Source: CAWBRT01 sp963791145 (GTDB taxonomy: Bacteria; Acidobacteriota; Terriglobia; Terriglobales; Acidobacteriaceae). Taken from it: a DNA stretch of 64,000 bases. Below, in pieces: positions 30,087 to 39,277 of this stretch (position 1 is the first letter of the stretch; each line of letters begins with the position of its first letter). The translations under genes were made by a program, and so were the position numbers. The notes under the pieces are model-generated. The model worked only from the letters and a program-made list of their open reading frames with translations, had not been told where the DNA came from and searched no databases. Location of the stretch: the NCBI GenBank assembly GCA_963791145.1, contig CAWBRT010000009.1:310001-374000 (forward strand), written 5' to 3'.

Positions 30087-31294
30087 ATGAAGCACCGTGC
30101 CGGCCGTCATTTCCTGCAAATTCCGGGACCAACCAACGTTCCCGACCGCGTTCTGCGGGCCATCGAGCGCCCCACCATCGACCATCGCGGACCGGAATTC
30201 GCCAAGCTGGGCAAGGAGGTGCTGGAAGGCTGCCGCGCCATCTTCCAGTGTGCCGGACCGGTCGTGATCTTTCCCTCCTCCGGCACCGGCGCCTGGGAAG
30301 CGGCCATCGTCAATACGCTTTCGCCGGGCGATCGCGTGCTGATGTACGAGACCGGCCAATTCGCCGTGCTCTGGCAGCAGATGGCCAAGCGGCTCGGGCT
30401 TCAAATGGAGTTCGTGCCGACCGACTGGCGTCACGGCGTCGACCCGGCCGACGTTGAGAAGCGCCTCGCGCGAAGATCGTTCGCATGCATTCAAGGCCGT
30501 GATGGTCGTGCACAACGAGACCTCGACCGGCGTGACCAGCCGCATCGGCGAGATTCGCAAGGCCATCGACAAGGCGAAACATCCGGCGCTGTTCCTGGTC
30601 GACACCATCTCCTCGCTGGCCTCGATCGACTATCGCCACGACGCCTGGGGAGTCGACGTCACCGTCTCCTGCTCGCAGAAAGGCCTGATGCTGCCTCCGG
30701 GCCTGGGCTTCAACGCCATTTCCGAGAAGGCGCTGGCCGCCGGCAAGTCCAACCGCATGCCGCGCTCCTACTGGGATTGGGCGGAGATGCTGAAGCCCAA
30801 CGCCAGCGGCTTTTTCCCTTATACGCCGGCCACCAACCTGCTCTACGGCCTGCGCGAAGCCATCAAGATGCTGCTGGACGAGGGGCTGGAGAATGTCTTC
30901 GCCCGCCACGACCGCCACGCCGCCGCCACACGTGCCGCCGTCCAGGCCTGGGGACTCGAAGTGCTGGCGCTCGATCCGCGTGAGTACTCAAGCACGCTGA
31001 CCGCGGTGCTGATGCCGGAGGGCTATGACGCCGACATGTTCCGCCAGGTGGCGCTGGACAAGTTCGACATCTCTCTCGGCACCGGCCTCGGCAAGGTGAA
31101 AGGCAAGGTCTTCCGCATCGGCCATCTCGGCGACTTTAACGATCTCATGCTGATGGGCTCGCTCGCCGGAGTGGAGATGGGACTGAGCGCGGCCGGAGTG
31201 CCGCACAACGCCGGCGGCGTGCAGGCAGCCATGAACCTGCTGATGAAGAGCACCGACCGCGGTCGAGCAGCCGGTCGGCGCTGGCACCCGTTAG
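30087..31294 (+). CDS. Class V aminotransferase, serine/alanine--glyoxylate type (frameshifted)
   Basis: PLP enzyme of the serine-glyoxylate / alanine-glyoxylate aminotransferase family. IPGPTNVPDRVLRAIERPT opens the protein, VHNETSTGV and FLVDTISSLASIDY lead to the PLP lysine in VSCSQKGLMLPPGLGF. ATG 30087 follows AGGAG. An extra C at about 30471 breaks the frame between VEKRLA and EDRSHAFKAV. At the 3' end the frame as read continues through a GTCATCCTGAG repeat to 31557; the neighbouring frame ends more naturally (TAVEQPVGAGTR, stop 31292-31294), so a second indel near 31250 is likely. Confidence 0.85.
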
Positions 31295-31313
31295 CGGCCG
31301 AGAACCCCGGGGC

Positions 31314-31560
31314 GTGTCATCCTGAGGTCGCGAAGTTTCGCGCGACCGAAGGATCTGCTTTTGTTGATGCGCTACCTACAGCTACTGTCATCGGCGCGAG
31401 CGTGGTTACTACGGCGCAGGGGTGGCTTGTATCAGGGCACGGCTTCAGAGCGTGGGAACCTCCGTTGCGGCGAGGAAGTGGAACAAACAATACCGAGCGC
31501 CGCGTAGCGGCAATGTTCGTTAGCCCAGCGCTTCAACGCTGGGGAGCGGGGAAATAATCG
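31314..31560. repeat. GTCATCCTGAG repeat plus further palindromes
   Basis: GTGTCATCCTGAGG and GAAGGATCTGCTTTTG mark a partial copy of the repeat family. Further on, ATCAGGGCACGGCTTC and AGCGCTTCAACGCT are smaller palindromic pieces. It lies between the aminotransferase and the PstS-like gene. Confidence 0.55.
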
Positions 31561-31627
31561 AGCCCCGTAGGGGCGGTGCTTAGCCTTTTCTGGAATTCAT
31601 TCTGATTGCGAAACGCAAGGCTTAAAC

Positions 31628-32548
31628 ATGATTGATCTGGGCAAACAGGAACACGGCGGCGAACTCTGGAATCTGCCTCGCCGCGATTTTCTGCGCCACG
31701 TGACGCCCGGAGGCGCGGCCACGATGATTGCTCCTTTGCTCGCGCAGGCCGAGGCTGGCGGCGGCAGTCCACTCTTCGCCCAGGCGATGTCGGCCAAGCC
31801 GGCCGATGCCAGCGCGCGGCCCGCGCTCTCCTACGAGGGCGCGAGCACCGTCGGCACCAACATCATGCCGGAAGCCACTAAGCTGTTCGCCGCCAAAACC
31901 GGAGTGACGTTCAGCTTCATCGGCAATGCCGGAGCCGATGCCGGTTTCAAAGCGGCGGTCGAGAAGCGGGCTACCTTCGGCGGCGTGGCCCGCGAGTTGA
32001 CCGAGATCGAAAAGAAGATGGTCACCGCCCACGAGGTGATCGGCTGGGATGTGATGGGCGTCTTCGTGCACGCGCGCAATCCGGTGAAGGGGCTGACGCG
32101 GGCCCAGCTCAAGGAGATCTTCGCCGGGCGCGCTACCAACTGGAAACAGTTCGGCGGGGCGGACCGGCCCATCACCGTCTACAGCGAGAGGCTCACCGGC
32201 GGGCGCGCCACGGTAAAAGCCTTCAAGGACATGGTGCTCGGCAGCGACCAGTACGGGCCGCTGAAGGAACTCGACGACGCCACTGACTGCGTGCAAGATG
32301 TAGCCAAAGACGAGGGCGGCATTACCGCCTCTTCCATGTCATTTGCCATTGCTGGAATCCGTGCGCTTACCATGGATGGCGCCCCGGCGGACAAATCAGG
32401 CGTGCAGAGCGGCAAGTATCCACTCAAGCGTCCGCTGATCCTGGTCACGAATGAACCGCCTGCCGGCAATGTGAAAAAGTTCCTGGACTTCATGCTCACG
32501 CCAGAGGCTCAGCAGATCGTGGGGCGGAAGTTCGTGGTGGCGAAGTAG
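31628..32548 (+). CDS. PstS-like substrate-binding protein
   Basis: A 306-residue periplasmic-binding-protein fold of the PstS phosphate family. The N-terminus NLPRRDFLRHVTPGGAATMI looks like a Tat-type twin-arginine signal. The binding-region features are YEGASTVGTNIMPEAT (phosphate-loop equivalent), FKAAVEKRATFGGVARELTEIE, and VKGLTRAQLKEIFAGRATNWKQFGG, the classic PstS-like hinge. No pstCAB is adjacent, so it may be a stand-alone sensor or a diverged binder. AAGG is seven bases before the ATG. Confidence 0.85.
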   Translation: MIDLGKQEHGGELWNLPRRDFLRHVTPGGAATMIAPLLAQAEAGGGSPLFAQAMSAKPADASARPALSYEGASTVGTNIMPEATKLFAAKTGVTFSFIGNAGADAGFKAAVEKRATFGGVARELTEIEKKMVTAHEVIGWDVMGVFVHARNPVKGLTRAQLKEIFAGRATNWKQFGGADRPITVYSERLTGGRATVKAFKDMVLGSDQYGPLKELDDATDCVQDVAKDEGGITASSMSFAIAGIRALTMDGAPADKSGVQSGKYPLKRPLILVTNEPPAGNVKKFLDFMLTPEAQQIVGRKFVVAK

Positions 32549-32604
32549 AAAGAAGCGCGTATGATGATGCCTGCAAAAATCTGCGAAAGACGAAGAGGAC
32601 AAAA

Positions 32605-33123
32605 TTGGACGCCGTGAACGACGACAGACTAGCGAAGGTACATGAGGCTGGATTTCTGGCGGAAAAGAACGAACGCGGCTGCTGCCAGTGCGTACTCCTC
32701 GCGGTACGGGATTTGTACGATGTGCCGCCGCAAGCCTTTCAGGCGGCAAGCGGGCTTTCCGGCGGGATCGGCCTTAGCGGTGAGGGGCCATGTGGCGCAT
32801 TCCTCGGCGGGGCTATGCTGATCAGCAGCCTGTTTGGGCGCAGTATCGACAATCTGAGCGACAAGGGCGCCATGCGCAAATCGGCAGCGTACGTACGGAA
32901 ATTCAAAGAATACTTCGATGCCGAATACGGAAGTTTCAACTGCGCCGACATCCAACGTAAGATCATGGGACGAGGCGGATTCAAGCTGTATATTCCCGAG
33001 GAGTATCAGGCATTCGAGTCTCTCGGCGGGCACGACGACAAATGCACCAACGTTGTCGGCAAGGCGGCGGTGTGGCTGGTGAAGACGATTGCAGAGATCA
33101 GATCAGTAGAAGGCGCGTCCTAA
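32605..33123 (+). CDS. C_GCAxxG_C_C family protein (putative redox protein)
   Basis: A 172-residue protein with the cysteine pattern of this family: RGCCQCVLLAV, SGGIGLSGEGPCGAFLGGAML, FNCADIQ and DKCTNVVGKAAVW. Some members coordinate Fe-S or act with oxidoreductases; the role is unproven. Start TTG at 32605 has GAGG upstream. No signal peptide. It is the only gene between the PstS-like gene and a small basic protein. Confidence 0.85.
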   Translation: MDAVNDDRLAKVHEAGFLAEKNERGCCQCVLLAVRDLYDVPPQAFQAASGLSGGIGLSGEGPCGAFLGGAMLISSLFGRSIDNLSDKGAMRKSAAYVRKFKEYFDAEYGSFNCADIQRKIMGRGGFKLYIPEEYQAFESLGGHDDKCTNVVGKAAVWLVKTIAEIRSVEGAS

Positions 33124-33142
33124 CCTATTGTTGAATTCCAAC

Positions 33143-33207
33143 AGTCGAGCGAAGAATCTGCTTTTTCCAAGCTAAACAGCAGATCTTTCAGCCAACATCA
33201 GGTCTCA
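33143..33207. repeat. Short palindromic repeat of the GGATCTGC family
   Basis: CGAAGAATCTGCTTTTTCC is mirrored by AGCAGATCTTTCAG. It is a diverged copy of the module at 25417. Confidence 0.5.
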
Positions 33208-33291
33208 GGGTGCTTGGAGCGAGCCGCCCGGGGGACGAGGTGAGCCTTAGTACCACCGGCGTAGTACGCTGGATAGGTAAAGGACGGAACC

Positions 33292-33471
33292 GTGGCCAGG
33301 AAGAAGAAACAGAAGTTCAGCGCTACCAAGGCGGTGAAGTCTGCCGCCCGCGAGCACCTGGGGATGCCGTCCCCGACCAGGGTGGTTCCGGACGCCAAAT
33401 CCAAGGCCGCGCGGAGAGCCAAGAAACACAGGCGTTCTACCGATGAGTTCTTGGCGGAAGAAGCTAAGTGA
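33292..33471 (+). CDS. Small basic protein, unknown function
   Basis: A 59-codon gene read from GTG at 33292, with AAAGGACGG placed about 7 bases upstream. The product begins MARKKKQKFSATKAVKS, contains LGMPSPTRVVPDAKSK and ends TDEFLAEEAK: a lysine/arginine-rich N-terminal two-thirds and a short acidic tail. It resembles small RNA- or DNA-binding or ribosome-associated peptides in composition only; no family recognised. The good ribosome-binding site and charge pattern support it being real. Confidence 0.6.
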   Translation: MARKKKQKFSATKAVKSAAREHLGMPSPTRVVPDAKSKAARRAKKHRRSTDEFLAEEAK

Positions 33472-33618
33472 CTGAGATAGATAATCCGGACCAACCTCTT
33501 CGGGCCTATGCGGTCTCATCGATTGCGCCGCTCAACAATTTCGAAAGAGTTGCTCACCAAAGCGCCGGCAGAACGTCTATACGGGAAGATGTGCCCCCTG
33601 ACGTCCCCCTGTTTTGAG

Positions 33619-33666
33619 GTGTCGTCCTGAGGTGGAGCGCCAGCTGAGTCGCTCCCTTAGGATGAC
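33619..33666. repeat. GTCATCCTGAG-family palindrome
   Basis: GTCGTCCTGAGGTGGAGCG is mirrored by TCGCTCCCTTAGGATGAC, a compact hairpin after the small basic gene. The remaining sequence from 33472 to 33732 shows nothing else. Confidence 0.6.
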
Positions 33667-33732
33667 ACCCAGACCCAATCCAGAAATATCGTAATAGCTT
33701 CAGCCCACAGAAAAACCCGCGCCCAAGACTGG

Positions 33733-34497
33733 CTACGGTGCCGGTCTGCCCGGAACCGGCGCGCTTGCGGACTGCCAGGTGTGATAGCCGAGGCCGACAC
33801 GCATATGGTGGGTAAAGCTGTCCGGCGCGGAAACGGCCACCGTGATGCCAAGCAAAGCATGCGCCACCGCCAGCGGCCAGATATTGCGATAGCGCGCAAA
33901 TGCAGTGCAGAACACCAGGCCGGCCAGCAAGGTAAGCGCCATCAGCAGAGGATTAGGGATGTGGGCGACGGCAAATATCAGAGCAGAGAGCACAATTGCC
34001 CGCCGGGTTCCCGCCAGTTGCTCGAGATTGAGGAACAGGAAGGAATTGAGGATGAACTCCTGCTCCACCGCCCACACGGAGTAGGCTCCGACTCGCCAGA
34101 GCTGGATCGGGCGTTGGATCGCTGGAAGCTGCCAACCCGAACCGTGCAGCATTCCCACAACCATCGCCGCCAGAGCGAGAGCCGTGAGCGCCAGCCAACT
34201 CGACTGGCGTAAGCCGCCGAGCCCCACTCCCAGTTGCTTCACCGAGCGGCGCTGCAGCAGCGTGCAGGCGGCAATCCAACCCATGGCGGCAATAATGAAT
34301 CGGCGTTGCGCTGCGCCAGCTGTCCACAGTCCGCCCTCCGCCAGCAGATAGGCGCCGGCGATAGCCAGGACACAAAAGCGCTTGCCGCGGAAAAAAGAAA
34401 CCGCGCGGGCCGGCGCCTGCCCTGTCGCCGGCCAATGGCGCGGTTCGCTGCGCCCGGACGAAGCGCCATTGCTTCCCTGTTCCGCGTGCGCGCTCAT
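33733..34497 (-). CDS. CPBP-family intramembrane metalloprotease-like protein
   Basis: A 254-residue membrane protein with several hydrophobic helices. The CPBP core is recognisable: EQEFILNSFLFLNL at motif 1, FAVAHIPNPLL at motif 2 (FxxxH) and VAHALLGITV at motif 3. Motif 1 in canonical members is EExxxR; here the second Glu and the Arg are replaced (EQEFILN), so protease activity is uncertain. Such proteins act in CAAX processing or bacteriocin self-immunity. The N-terminal 30 residues are hydrophilic. Confidence 0.75.
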   Translation of the reverse strand: MSAHAEQGSNGASSGRSEPRHWPATGQAPARAVSFFRGKRFCVLAIAGAYLLAEGGLWTAGAAQRRFIIAAMGWIAACTLLQRRSVKQLGVGLGGLRQSSWLALTALALAAMVVGMLHGSGWQLPAIQRPIQLWRVGAYSVWAVEQEFILNSFLFLNLEQLAGTRRAIVLSALIFAVAHIPNPLLMALTLLAGLVFCTAFARYRNIWPLAVAHALLGITVAVSAPDSFTHHMRVGLGYHTWQSASAPVPGRPAP

Positions 34498-34552
34498 CGT
34501 GTACTCCGATGCGATTTTATTACAGGAAGGTTACTGTCAGCGCGTGGGAGTG

Positions 34553-34584
34553 CCCACTCAAGCCAGCTATTTGGCTTGAGTGGG
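34553..34584. terminator. Perfect 13-bp hairpin
   Basis: CCCACTCAAGCCA and TGGCTTGAGTGGG flank the six-base loop GCTATT. It lies between the CPBP and tartrate-dehydrogenase genes (both minus strand), 33 bases beyond the end of the latter. No long T-run follows on either strand. Confidence 0.55.
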
Positions 34585-34616
34585 GTTTCTGGCGGGACCT
34601 GCTTTGACCGCAAGGG

Positions 34617-35678
34617 CTACAACGCGTCGCAGAGGGCCTCGGTTACCTGCTTGGTGGTGGCTTTCCCGCCCAGGTCGGCGGTGAGCGCGATCCCGGCGCC
34701 GGTTACCTTTTCCACCGCCTGCATCAGCCGCGCCGCGGATTCCTTTTCGCCCAGATGCTCCAGCATCATGACGGCCGTCCAGAAGGTGCCGATCGGGTTG
34801 GCGATGCCTTTACCCGCGATGTCGAAAGCCGAGCCATGGATCGGCTCGAACATCGAGGGGAACTGCCGTGGCGGATTGAGGTTGGCCGTGGGAGCGATTC
34901 CCATGCTGCCGGCCAGGGCCGCCGCCAGGTCGCTGAGAATGTCGGCGTGCAGGTTGGTGGCCACGATCACGTCGAGAGACTTCGGCTTGCCGACCATGCG
35001 CGTGGTGGTGGCGTCGACCAGCATCTTGTCGACCTTCACGTCGGGATACTCGCGGCTCACCTCGGCGGCGATCTGGTCCCACAGCACCATGCCATGGCGC
35101 TGCGCGTTGGACTTGGTTACCACCGTCAGCGTTTTGCGCGGGCGCGAGCGCGCCAGCTCGTGGGCAAAGCGCATGATGCGGGTAACCCCGGTGCGGGTGA
35201 AGATGGCAGTTTCCGTCGCCACCTCTTCCGGCAAGCCGATGTGGCTGCGGCCGCCCTGGCCGGCATACTCGCCTTCGCTGTTCTCGCGCACGATGACCCA
35301 GTCGAAGTCACCGGGATTGATGCCGCGCAGCGGGCTGGTGACGCCGGGAAGCACCCGCGTCGGACGCACGTTGGCATACTGGTCGAAGCCCTGACAGATC
35401 TTCAGGCGCAGTCCCCAAAGCGTGATGTGGTCGGGAATATCGGGGTCGCCCACCGCGCCGAAGAAGATGGCGTCAAACGGCTTGAGCGTTGTCAGCGCGT
35501 CGTCGGGCAGCATCTTTCCGGTCTTGCGGTAATAGTCAGAGCCCCAGGGGAACGACTCGAACTTCATCCGGAACTTCTTATCGCGCTCCTGCATCCGCTC
35601 CAGCACGGTGACTCCGGCGGGGATCACTTCCTTGCCGATGCCGTCGCCGGGCATGACGGCAATCCTGTATTCACGCAT
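34617..35678 (-). CDS. Tartrate/D-malate dehydrogenase family (isocitrate/isopropylmalate-type)
   Basis: A 353-residue NAD- and metal-dependent beta-decarboxylating dehydrogenase. Motifs: IAVMPGDGIGKEVIPAG, FFGAVGDPDIPDHITLWGLRLKI, DWVIVRENSEGEYAG, and the metal/NAD signature FEPIHGSAFDIAGKGIANPIGTFWTAVMML. The DHITLWGLRL loop distinguishes tartrate/D-malate dehydrogenase from LeuB. Substrate among tartrate, D-malate and isopropylmalate is inferred. The ATG at 35678 has AGGA upstream. Confidence 0.88.
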   Translation of the reverse strand: MREYRIAVMPGDGIGKEVIPAGVTVLERMQERDKKFRMKFESFPWGSDYYRKTGKMLPDDALTTLKPFDAIFFGAVGDPDIPDHITLWGLRLKICQGFDQYANVRPTRVLPGVTSPLRGINPGDFDWVIVRENSEGEYAGQGGRSHIGLPEEVATETAIFTRTGVTRIMRFAHELARSRPRKTLTVVTKSNAQRHGMVLWDQIAAEVSREYPDVKVDKMLVDATTTRMVGKPKSLDVIVATNLHADILSDLAAALAGSMGIAPTANLNPPRQFPSMFEPIHGSAFDIAGKGIANPIGTFWTAVMMLEHLGEKESAARLMQAVEKVTGAGIALTADLGGKATTKQVTEALCDAL

Positions 35679-35758
35679 GGCGTTTCCTTCCCTTGATTGA
35701 AGAATTTCAGCTCCTATTGAACCACAGTTGAAATGCCCGGCAAGTCCAAAAACCGGTC

Positions 35759-36268
35759 CTAGATCAGCAGCAGCCCGAGCACTGCGGCTCCGAGTATGAC
35801 CCAGATGGTGGCCCGTCCGGTGATGACCAGAAAAAGAAAGCTGGCAATGGCGATGGCCACCGGCCATGGGCCGGTAAGCGCACTGCGCGCCAGCGGCACC
35901 GCAGAGGTCAGAATCAGCCCTCCGCCGGCTATGGTGACGGCGCGAATGGCGCTTTTGACCTCCGGCCTGTCCGCCCGGCGCCCGAGAAAGCGCAGCATGG
36001 GGATGATCAAAAAAGCGGGTGTGACAACCGCCAGCAGCGCCGCGCAGCCGCCAGGCAGGCCGCCGACGAAATAGCCCACGCTCACTACATACAAACCGTT
36101 CGGGCCCGGAGCCGTTTGTCCTGTTGCAATGGCCGCGTTCAATTGACGATCCGTCAGCACCTGGTAGTGCTCGACAAAATCGTGACGGATGATGGGAATG
36201 GTCGCCGAGCCGCTGAAAGCGATCAGTTCGGCCTTGGCAAGCAGAAGGTAAAGCAGCAGGAGGCTCAT
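35759..36268 (-). CDS. Chromate transporter, second short ChrA subunit
   Basis: A 169-residue half-size CHR membrane protein (short-chain ChrA type). The conserved N-terminal element AELIAFSGSATIPIIRHDFVEH and the GQTAPGPNGLYVVSVGYFVGG signature (PGPN) are present, followed by hydrophobic helices. Two half-size subunits are expected to form the transporter. Its ATG overlaps the stop of the upstream half gene by four bases (ATGA), implying translational coupling. Confidence 0.87.
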   Translation of the reverse strand: MSLLLLYLLLAKAELIAFSGSATIPIIRHDFVEHYQVLTDRQLNAAIATGQTAPGPNGLYVVSVGYFVGGLPGGCAALLAVVTPAFLIIPMLRFLGRRADRPEVKSAIRAVTIAGGGLILTSAVPLARSALTGPWPVAIAIASFLFLVITGRATIWVILGAAVLGLLLI

Positions 36269-36810
36269 TCCGGAACCCGCCACAGCAGTCCGATGACCGC
36301 CGCCAGTCCGAGAATCTGCACCGGCGAAACCCTCGAGCTTGCCGTCAGGAGGATGGAGCCTCCGCCCAACACCAGCGCATGCGGCCAGCGCTTACGAGTG
36401 AAGTACGGCCGCAGCATGCTGAAGCCCGCAGTCGTCAGCATACCCACCGATGCCGCCAGAATGCCGGCTAGCGCGGCCATAGCCTTGGGACTGGCGAGCA
36501 CCAGTTCGTAGCTCCGTGTCAGCAGCATCACCATAATGGCCGGCGGAACACTGGCCGCCAGCACGGCCGCGAGTGCGCCCGGCCATGTTCCCAGCTGCCA
36601 GCCAAGGCCGGCGAAGAAGGCCAGCAGGTTGGTCCCCGGTGTAATACGCGAGAGCGCGTAGCAGGTTGCGTATTGGTCCGCGGATACCCACCGCCGCTCC
36701 GGGACAATCTCCCGGTAGACCGCGGCCATGGTGATTTCGCCGCCCCCGAAGGTCGTGTTCGCCAATCGCGCCACGAACAGAAACAGCCGGGAAAGAGAAA
36801 CTCGTTCCAT
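36265..36810 (-). CDS. Chromate transporter, first short ChrA subunit
   Basis: A 181-residue half-size CHR protein: FGGGEITMAAVYREIVPERRWVS near the N-terminus, ALSRITPGTNLLAFFAGLGW as the PGTN signature, then three hydrophobic stretches. It and the overlapping second half give the two-gene short-chain CHR transporter that exports or imports chromate or related oxyanions; the physiological substrate is not shown. No strong ribosome-binding site upstream of 36810. Confidence 0.87.
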   Translation of the reverse strand: MERVSLSRLFLFVARLANTTFGGGEITMAAVYREIVPERRWVSADQYATCYALSRITPGTNLLAFFAGLGWQLGTWPGALAAVLAASVPPAIMVMLLTRSYELVLASPKAMAALAGILAASVGMLTTAGFSMLRPYFTRKRWPHALVLGGGSILLTASSRVSPVQILGLAAVIGLLWRVPE

Positions 36811-36888
36811 TCCGTTACTCTAGCATCCCGGCCAAACGGGGCTCCTGTCCTCTCTTCATTCGCATCTACTACTGTGGCCGTTCATGAC

Positions 36889-36972
36889 CGGATTCGCGGA
36901 AGGTATACCCCGCGCAGTAGCCGGGCGATCAGCCCGGCGGTGATAGCGAAGGGTACACCCACTTTGAATCCG
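36889..36972. repeat. 84-bp palindromic element, copy 1 (inverted copy at 47375)
   Basis: Starts CGGATTCGCGGAAGG and ends CACTTTGAATCCG, so its ends are inverted repeats. At its centre is GCCGGGCGATCAGCCCGGC. The copy at 47375-47458 is the reverse complement with 6 substitutions and no gap. It ends 24 bases before the ppa start, inside the probable leader. CCGTTCATGAC lies on the left and CCGTTCATGGC on the right, like a target duplication. Confidence 0.75.
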
Positions 36973-36995
36973 TTCATGGCGGCCGGAGAATTCAG

Positions 36996-37556
36996 ATGAT
37001 CCATCCCTGGCACGACATTACACCGGGCGAGCACCTGCCCGCCGAGTTTCTCAGCGTCATCGAAATTCCTTTCGGCTCGAGCGTCAAGTACGAGCTGGAC
37101 AAGCCAAGCGGACTGATCCGGCTGGACCGCGTGCTGTACTCGGCGGTCTACTATCCGGCCAACTACGGATTCATTCCGCAAACGCTCGCCGAAGACGACG
37201 ACCCGCTCGACGTGCTGGTCTTCTGCCAGGAGCCGGTCGTGCCCCTGACCCTGATCGAGGCGCGCGCCATCGGGCTGATGACCATGATCGACGCCGGCAA
37301 GCGAGACCACAAGATCATCGCCGTGGCTACCAAAGACCCGGAGTTCAACAGCTACAACGAGGCCGGCGAAATGCCCGTGCACCGGCTGGCCATGTTGCGG
37401 CGCTTCTTTCAGGACTACAAGCAGCTCGAAGGCAAGAAGGTTGAAGTCGAAGAAATTCAGGCGGCGAGCAAGGCCTACCCGGTCATAGAGGACGCGCTCG
37501 AGCGCTACAGCCAGCAGCGGCGCAAGGGATTCTACACAGGCAAGTATGCGGCGTGA
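36996..37556 (+). CDS. ppa: Inorganic pyrophosphatase (family I)
   Basis: Hydrolyses PPi to two phosphates, pulling biosynthetic reactions. A 186-residue family I enzyme with KYELDKPSGLIRLDRVLYS, YPANYGFIPQT and the Mg-binding signature EDDDPLDVLV. GGAG is seven bases before the ATG. An 84-bp palindromic element sits just upstream, and a copy flanks pfkA. No transcription partner; the next gene is convergent. Confidence 0.96.
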   Translation: MIHPWHDITPGEHLPAEFLSVIEIPFGSSVKYELDKPSGLIRLDRVLYSAVYYPANYGFIPQTLAEDDDPLDVLVFCQEPVVPLTLIEARAIGLMTMIDAGKRDHKIIAVATKDPEFNSYNEAGEMPVHRLAMLRRFFQDYKQLEGKKVEVEEIQAASKAYPVIEDALERYSQQRRKGFYTGKYAA

Positions 37557-37588
37557 GAGACGCGATATGGATTCACGCTTGAATCGCT

Positions 37589-38908
37589 CTACTTGGCGCC
37601 ATCCGTAATGCGTATGTGCTTGAACGGCCGCGCGTCCTTGCCCACATATTGGCGAACGCACTGTCCGCTGCCTACGAGTTGGTAGCGATAGGTGACCAGC
37701 CCCTCCAGGCCCACCGGTCCGCGCGCGTGCAGCTTGCCGGTGCTGATGCCGACCTCGGCGCCGAAGCCATAGCGGAATCCGTCGGAGAAGCGCGTAGACA
37801 CGTTGTGGAAGACGTTGGCGGAGTCGACCGAGCTCAAGAAGCGCTCAGCCGTCTTTGAGTCATTGGTGACAATGCAATCGGTGTGCCGCGAGCCGAAGGC
37901 TTCAATGTGTTCGATGGCTTCGTCCACTCCGTTCACGACGCGCAGCGCCAGGGTCAGGTCTCCATATTCGGTATGCCAGGCCTCAGGCGCCAGAGCGGCC
38001 ACCTCGCCCTTGGACAACTCCACCGAACGCGCGCATCCCAAAACGTTCACCCCGGCTTGCTTGAGGCTGCATACCAGGTCAGGCAGGAATTCGGCAGCGA
38101 TCGGTGTATCCACCAGCACCGTCTCCACCGCGTTGCAGACGCTGGGAGCCTGCGTCTTGGCGTCCAACACGATCTCCAGCGCCATCTTCCGGTCGGCATG
38201 GCGGTCGATGAAGATATGGCAGACGCCATCGGCGTGTCCCAGCACCGGGATGGTCGAGTTCTCCATCACATAACGCACCAGCTCGGCGCCTCCGCGGGGC
38301 ACCACCAGGTCGATCCACTGGTCCAGGCGCAAAAGTTCCCGCACCGCCTCGCGATCCCTCACCAGGAACAATGCCGAAGCCGGAATGCCCGCTTCCGTGA
38401 TGGCCTGCGACATGAGCTGCAGCAGGCACTCGGAGGTGTGTGCCGCCTCCGCTCCGGCCTTGATCAGCAGGGCATTGCCGGACTTCAAAGCCAGCGCCGA
38501 AAGCTGTACCACGGCATCGGGCCGCGCTTCCACGATGGCGGCCACCACGCCGAAGGGGAAGGATACCTTCTTCAACTCCAGCCCCTCGTCCAAGAGCGTG
38601 TGCAGGCGCACCTCTCCGACTGGATCGGGCAAAGCCCGAACCTCCTCGACGCTTATTACCATCTGCCGCAACTTGTCCGGGCTGAGGCGCAGACGCTCGA
38701 CCAGCGACTTCTTCAAGCGCCCGGCCCCGGCTGCCTCTTCGGCGGCGGAGACGTCGAGTGCGTTAGCAGCCTGCAGCTTGGGCCAGGCGAGTTCCAGCGC
38801 GCGCGCGATGCCGGCGAGCGCTACATTTTTCTGCTCGCTGCCGGCCGTGGCCAGCATGCGCGCGGCAGCGCGCGCGGCGCGGGCATCAGCGGCAATGTCG
38901 TGGGCCAT
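37589..38908 (-). CDS. proA: Glutamate-5-semialdehyde dehydrogenase (gamma-glutamyl phosphate reductase)
   Basis: Second step of proline synthesis: reduces glutamyl-5-phosphate with NADPH. 439 residues, slightly long. The ALDH-like core is visible with PFGVVAAIVEARPDAVVQL, the catalytic-cysteine motif TQAPSVCNAVETVLVD and FGSRHTDCIVTND. RGPVGLEGLVTYRY closes the domain. GGGGAG is four bases before the ATG. Its partner kinase proB is 20 kb away on the other strand, not in the usual proBA operon. Confidence 0.95.
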   Translation of the reverse strand: MAHDIAADARAARAAARMLATAGSEQKNVALAGIARALELAWPKLQAANALDVSAAEEAAGAGRLKKSLVERLRLSPDKLRQMVISVEEVRALPDPVGEVRLHTLLDEGLELKKVSFPFGVVAAIVEARPDAVVQLSALALKSGNALLIKAGAEAAHTSECLLQLMSQAITEAGIPASALFLVRDREAVRELLRLDQWIDLVVPRGGAELVRYVMENSTIPVLGHADGVCHIFIDRHADRKMALEIVLDAKTQAPSVCNAVETVLVDTPIAAEFLPDLVCSLKQAGVNVLGCARSVELSKGEVAALAPEAWHTEYGDLTLALRVVNGVDEAIEHIEAFGSRHTDCIVTNDSKTAERFLSSVDSANVFHNVSTRFSDGFRYGFGAEVGISTGKLHARGPVGLEGLVTYRYQLVGSGQCVRQYVGKDARPFKHIRITDGAK

Positions 38909-39277
38909 GAATCTCCCCTTTTCCGTTACTTTAATTCTACAGTCTATCCAAGCCGAGGGCTTTCGTGGCCGGCAACGTCAACCAGCACCGTGCCTCCGCA
39001 CCAGCGGGGACGCCAGAACATACTTAACGGCGAGGCTTTTCTTTGGCTCTGGAATGAAAAAAACGCTGCCGTAATTTTTTTGGAATTTTAATTTTCTCTG
39101 ATTAACAGCGCACTAGCAGCACAAAAGACGGCAATTGCGCAGCGACAGCAGCCGCACACGCATCCAATTGAGGTAATCTGAAATCAGCGTTGCGCGATTA
39201 CCCGTCCCGACAGACGCTGCTTTTGCGTCCGTCGAGTGGTCGAATCCATAACGTCCTCCATAACGTAAGGAGACAAA
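38909..39277. other. AT-richer divergent spacer
   Basis: About 370 bases between divergent proA and mgsA, with an AT-rich stretch near 39050-39110 (AATTTTTTTGGAATTTTAATT) unlike the rest of the window. It probably contains both promoters. No gene seen. Confidence 0.4.
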
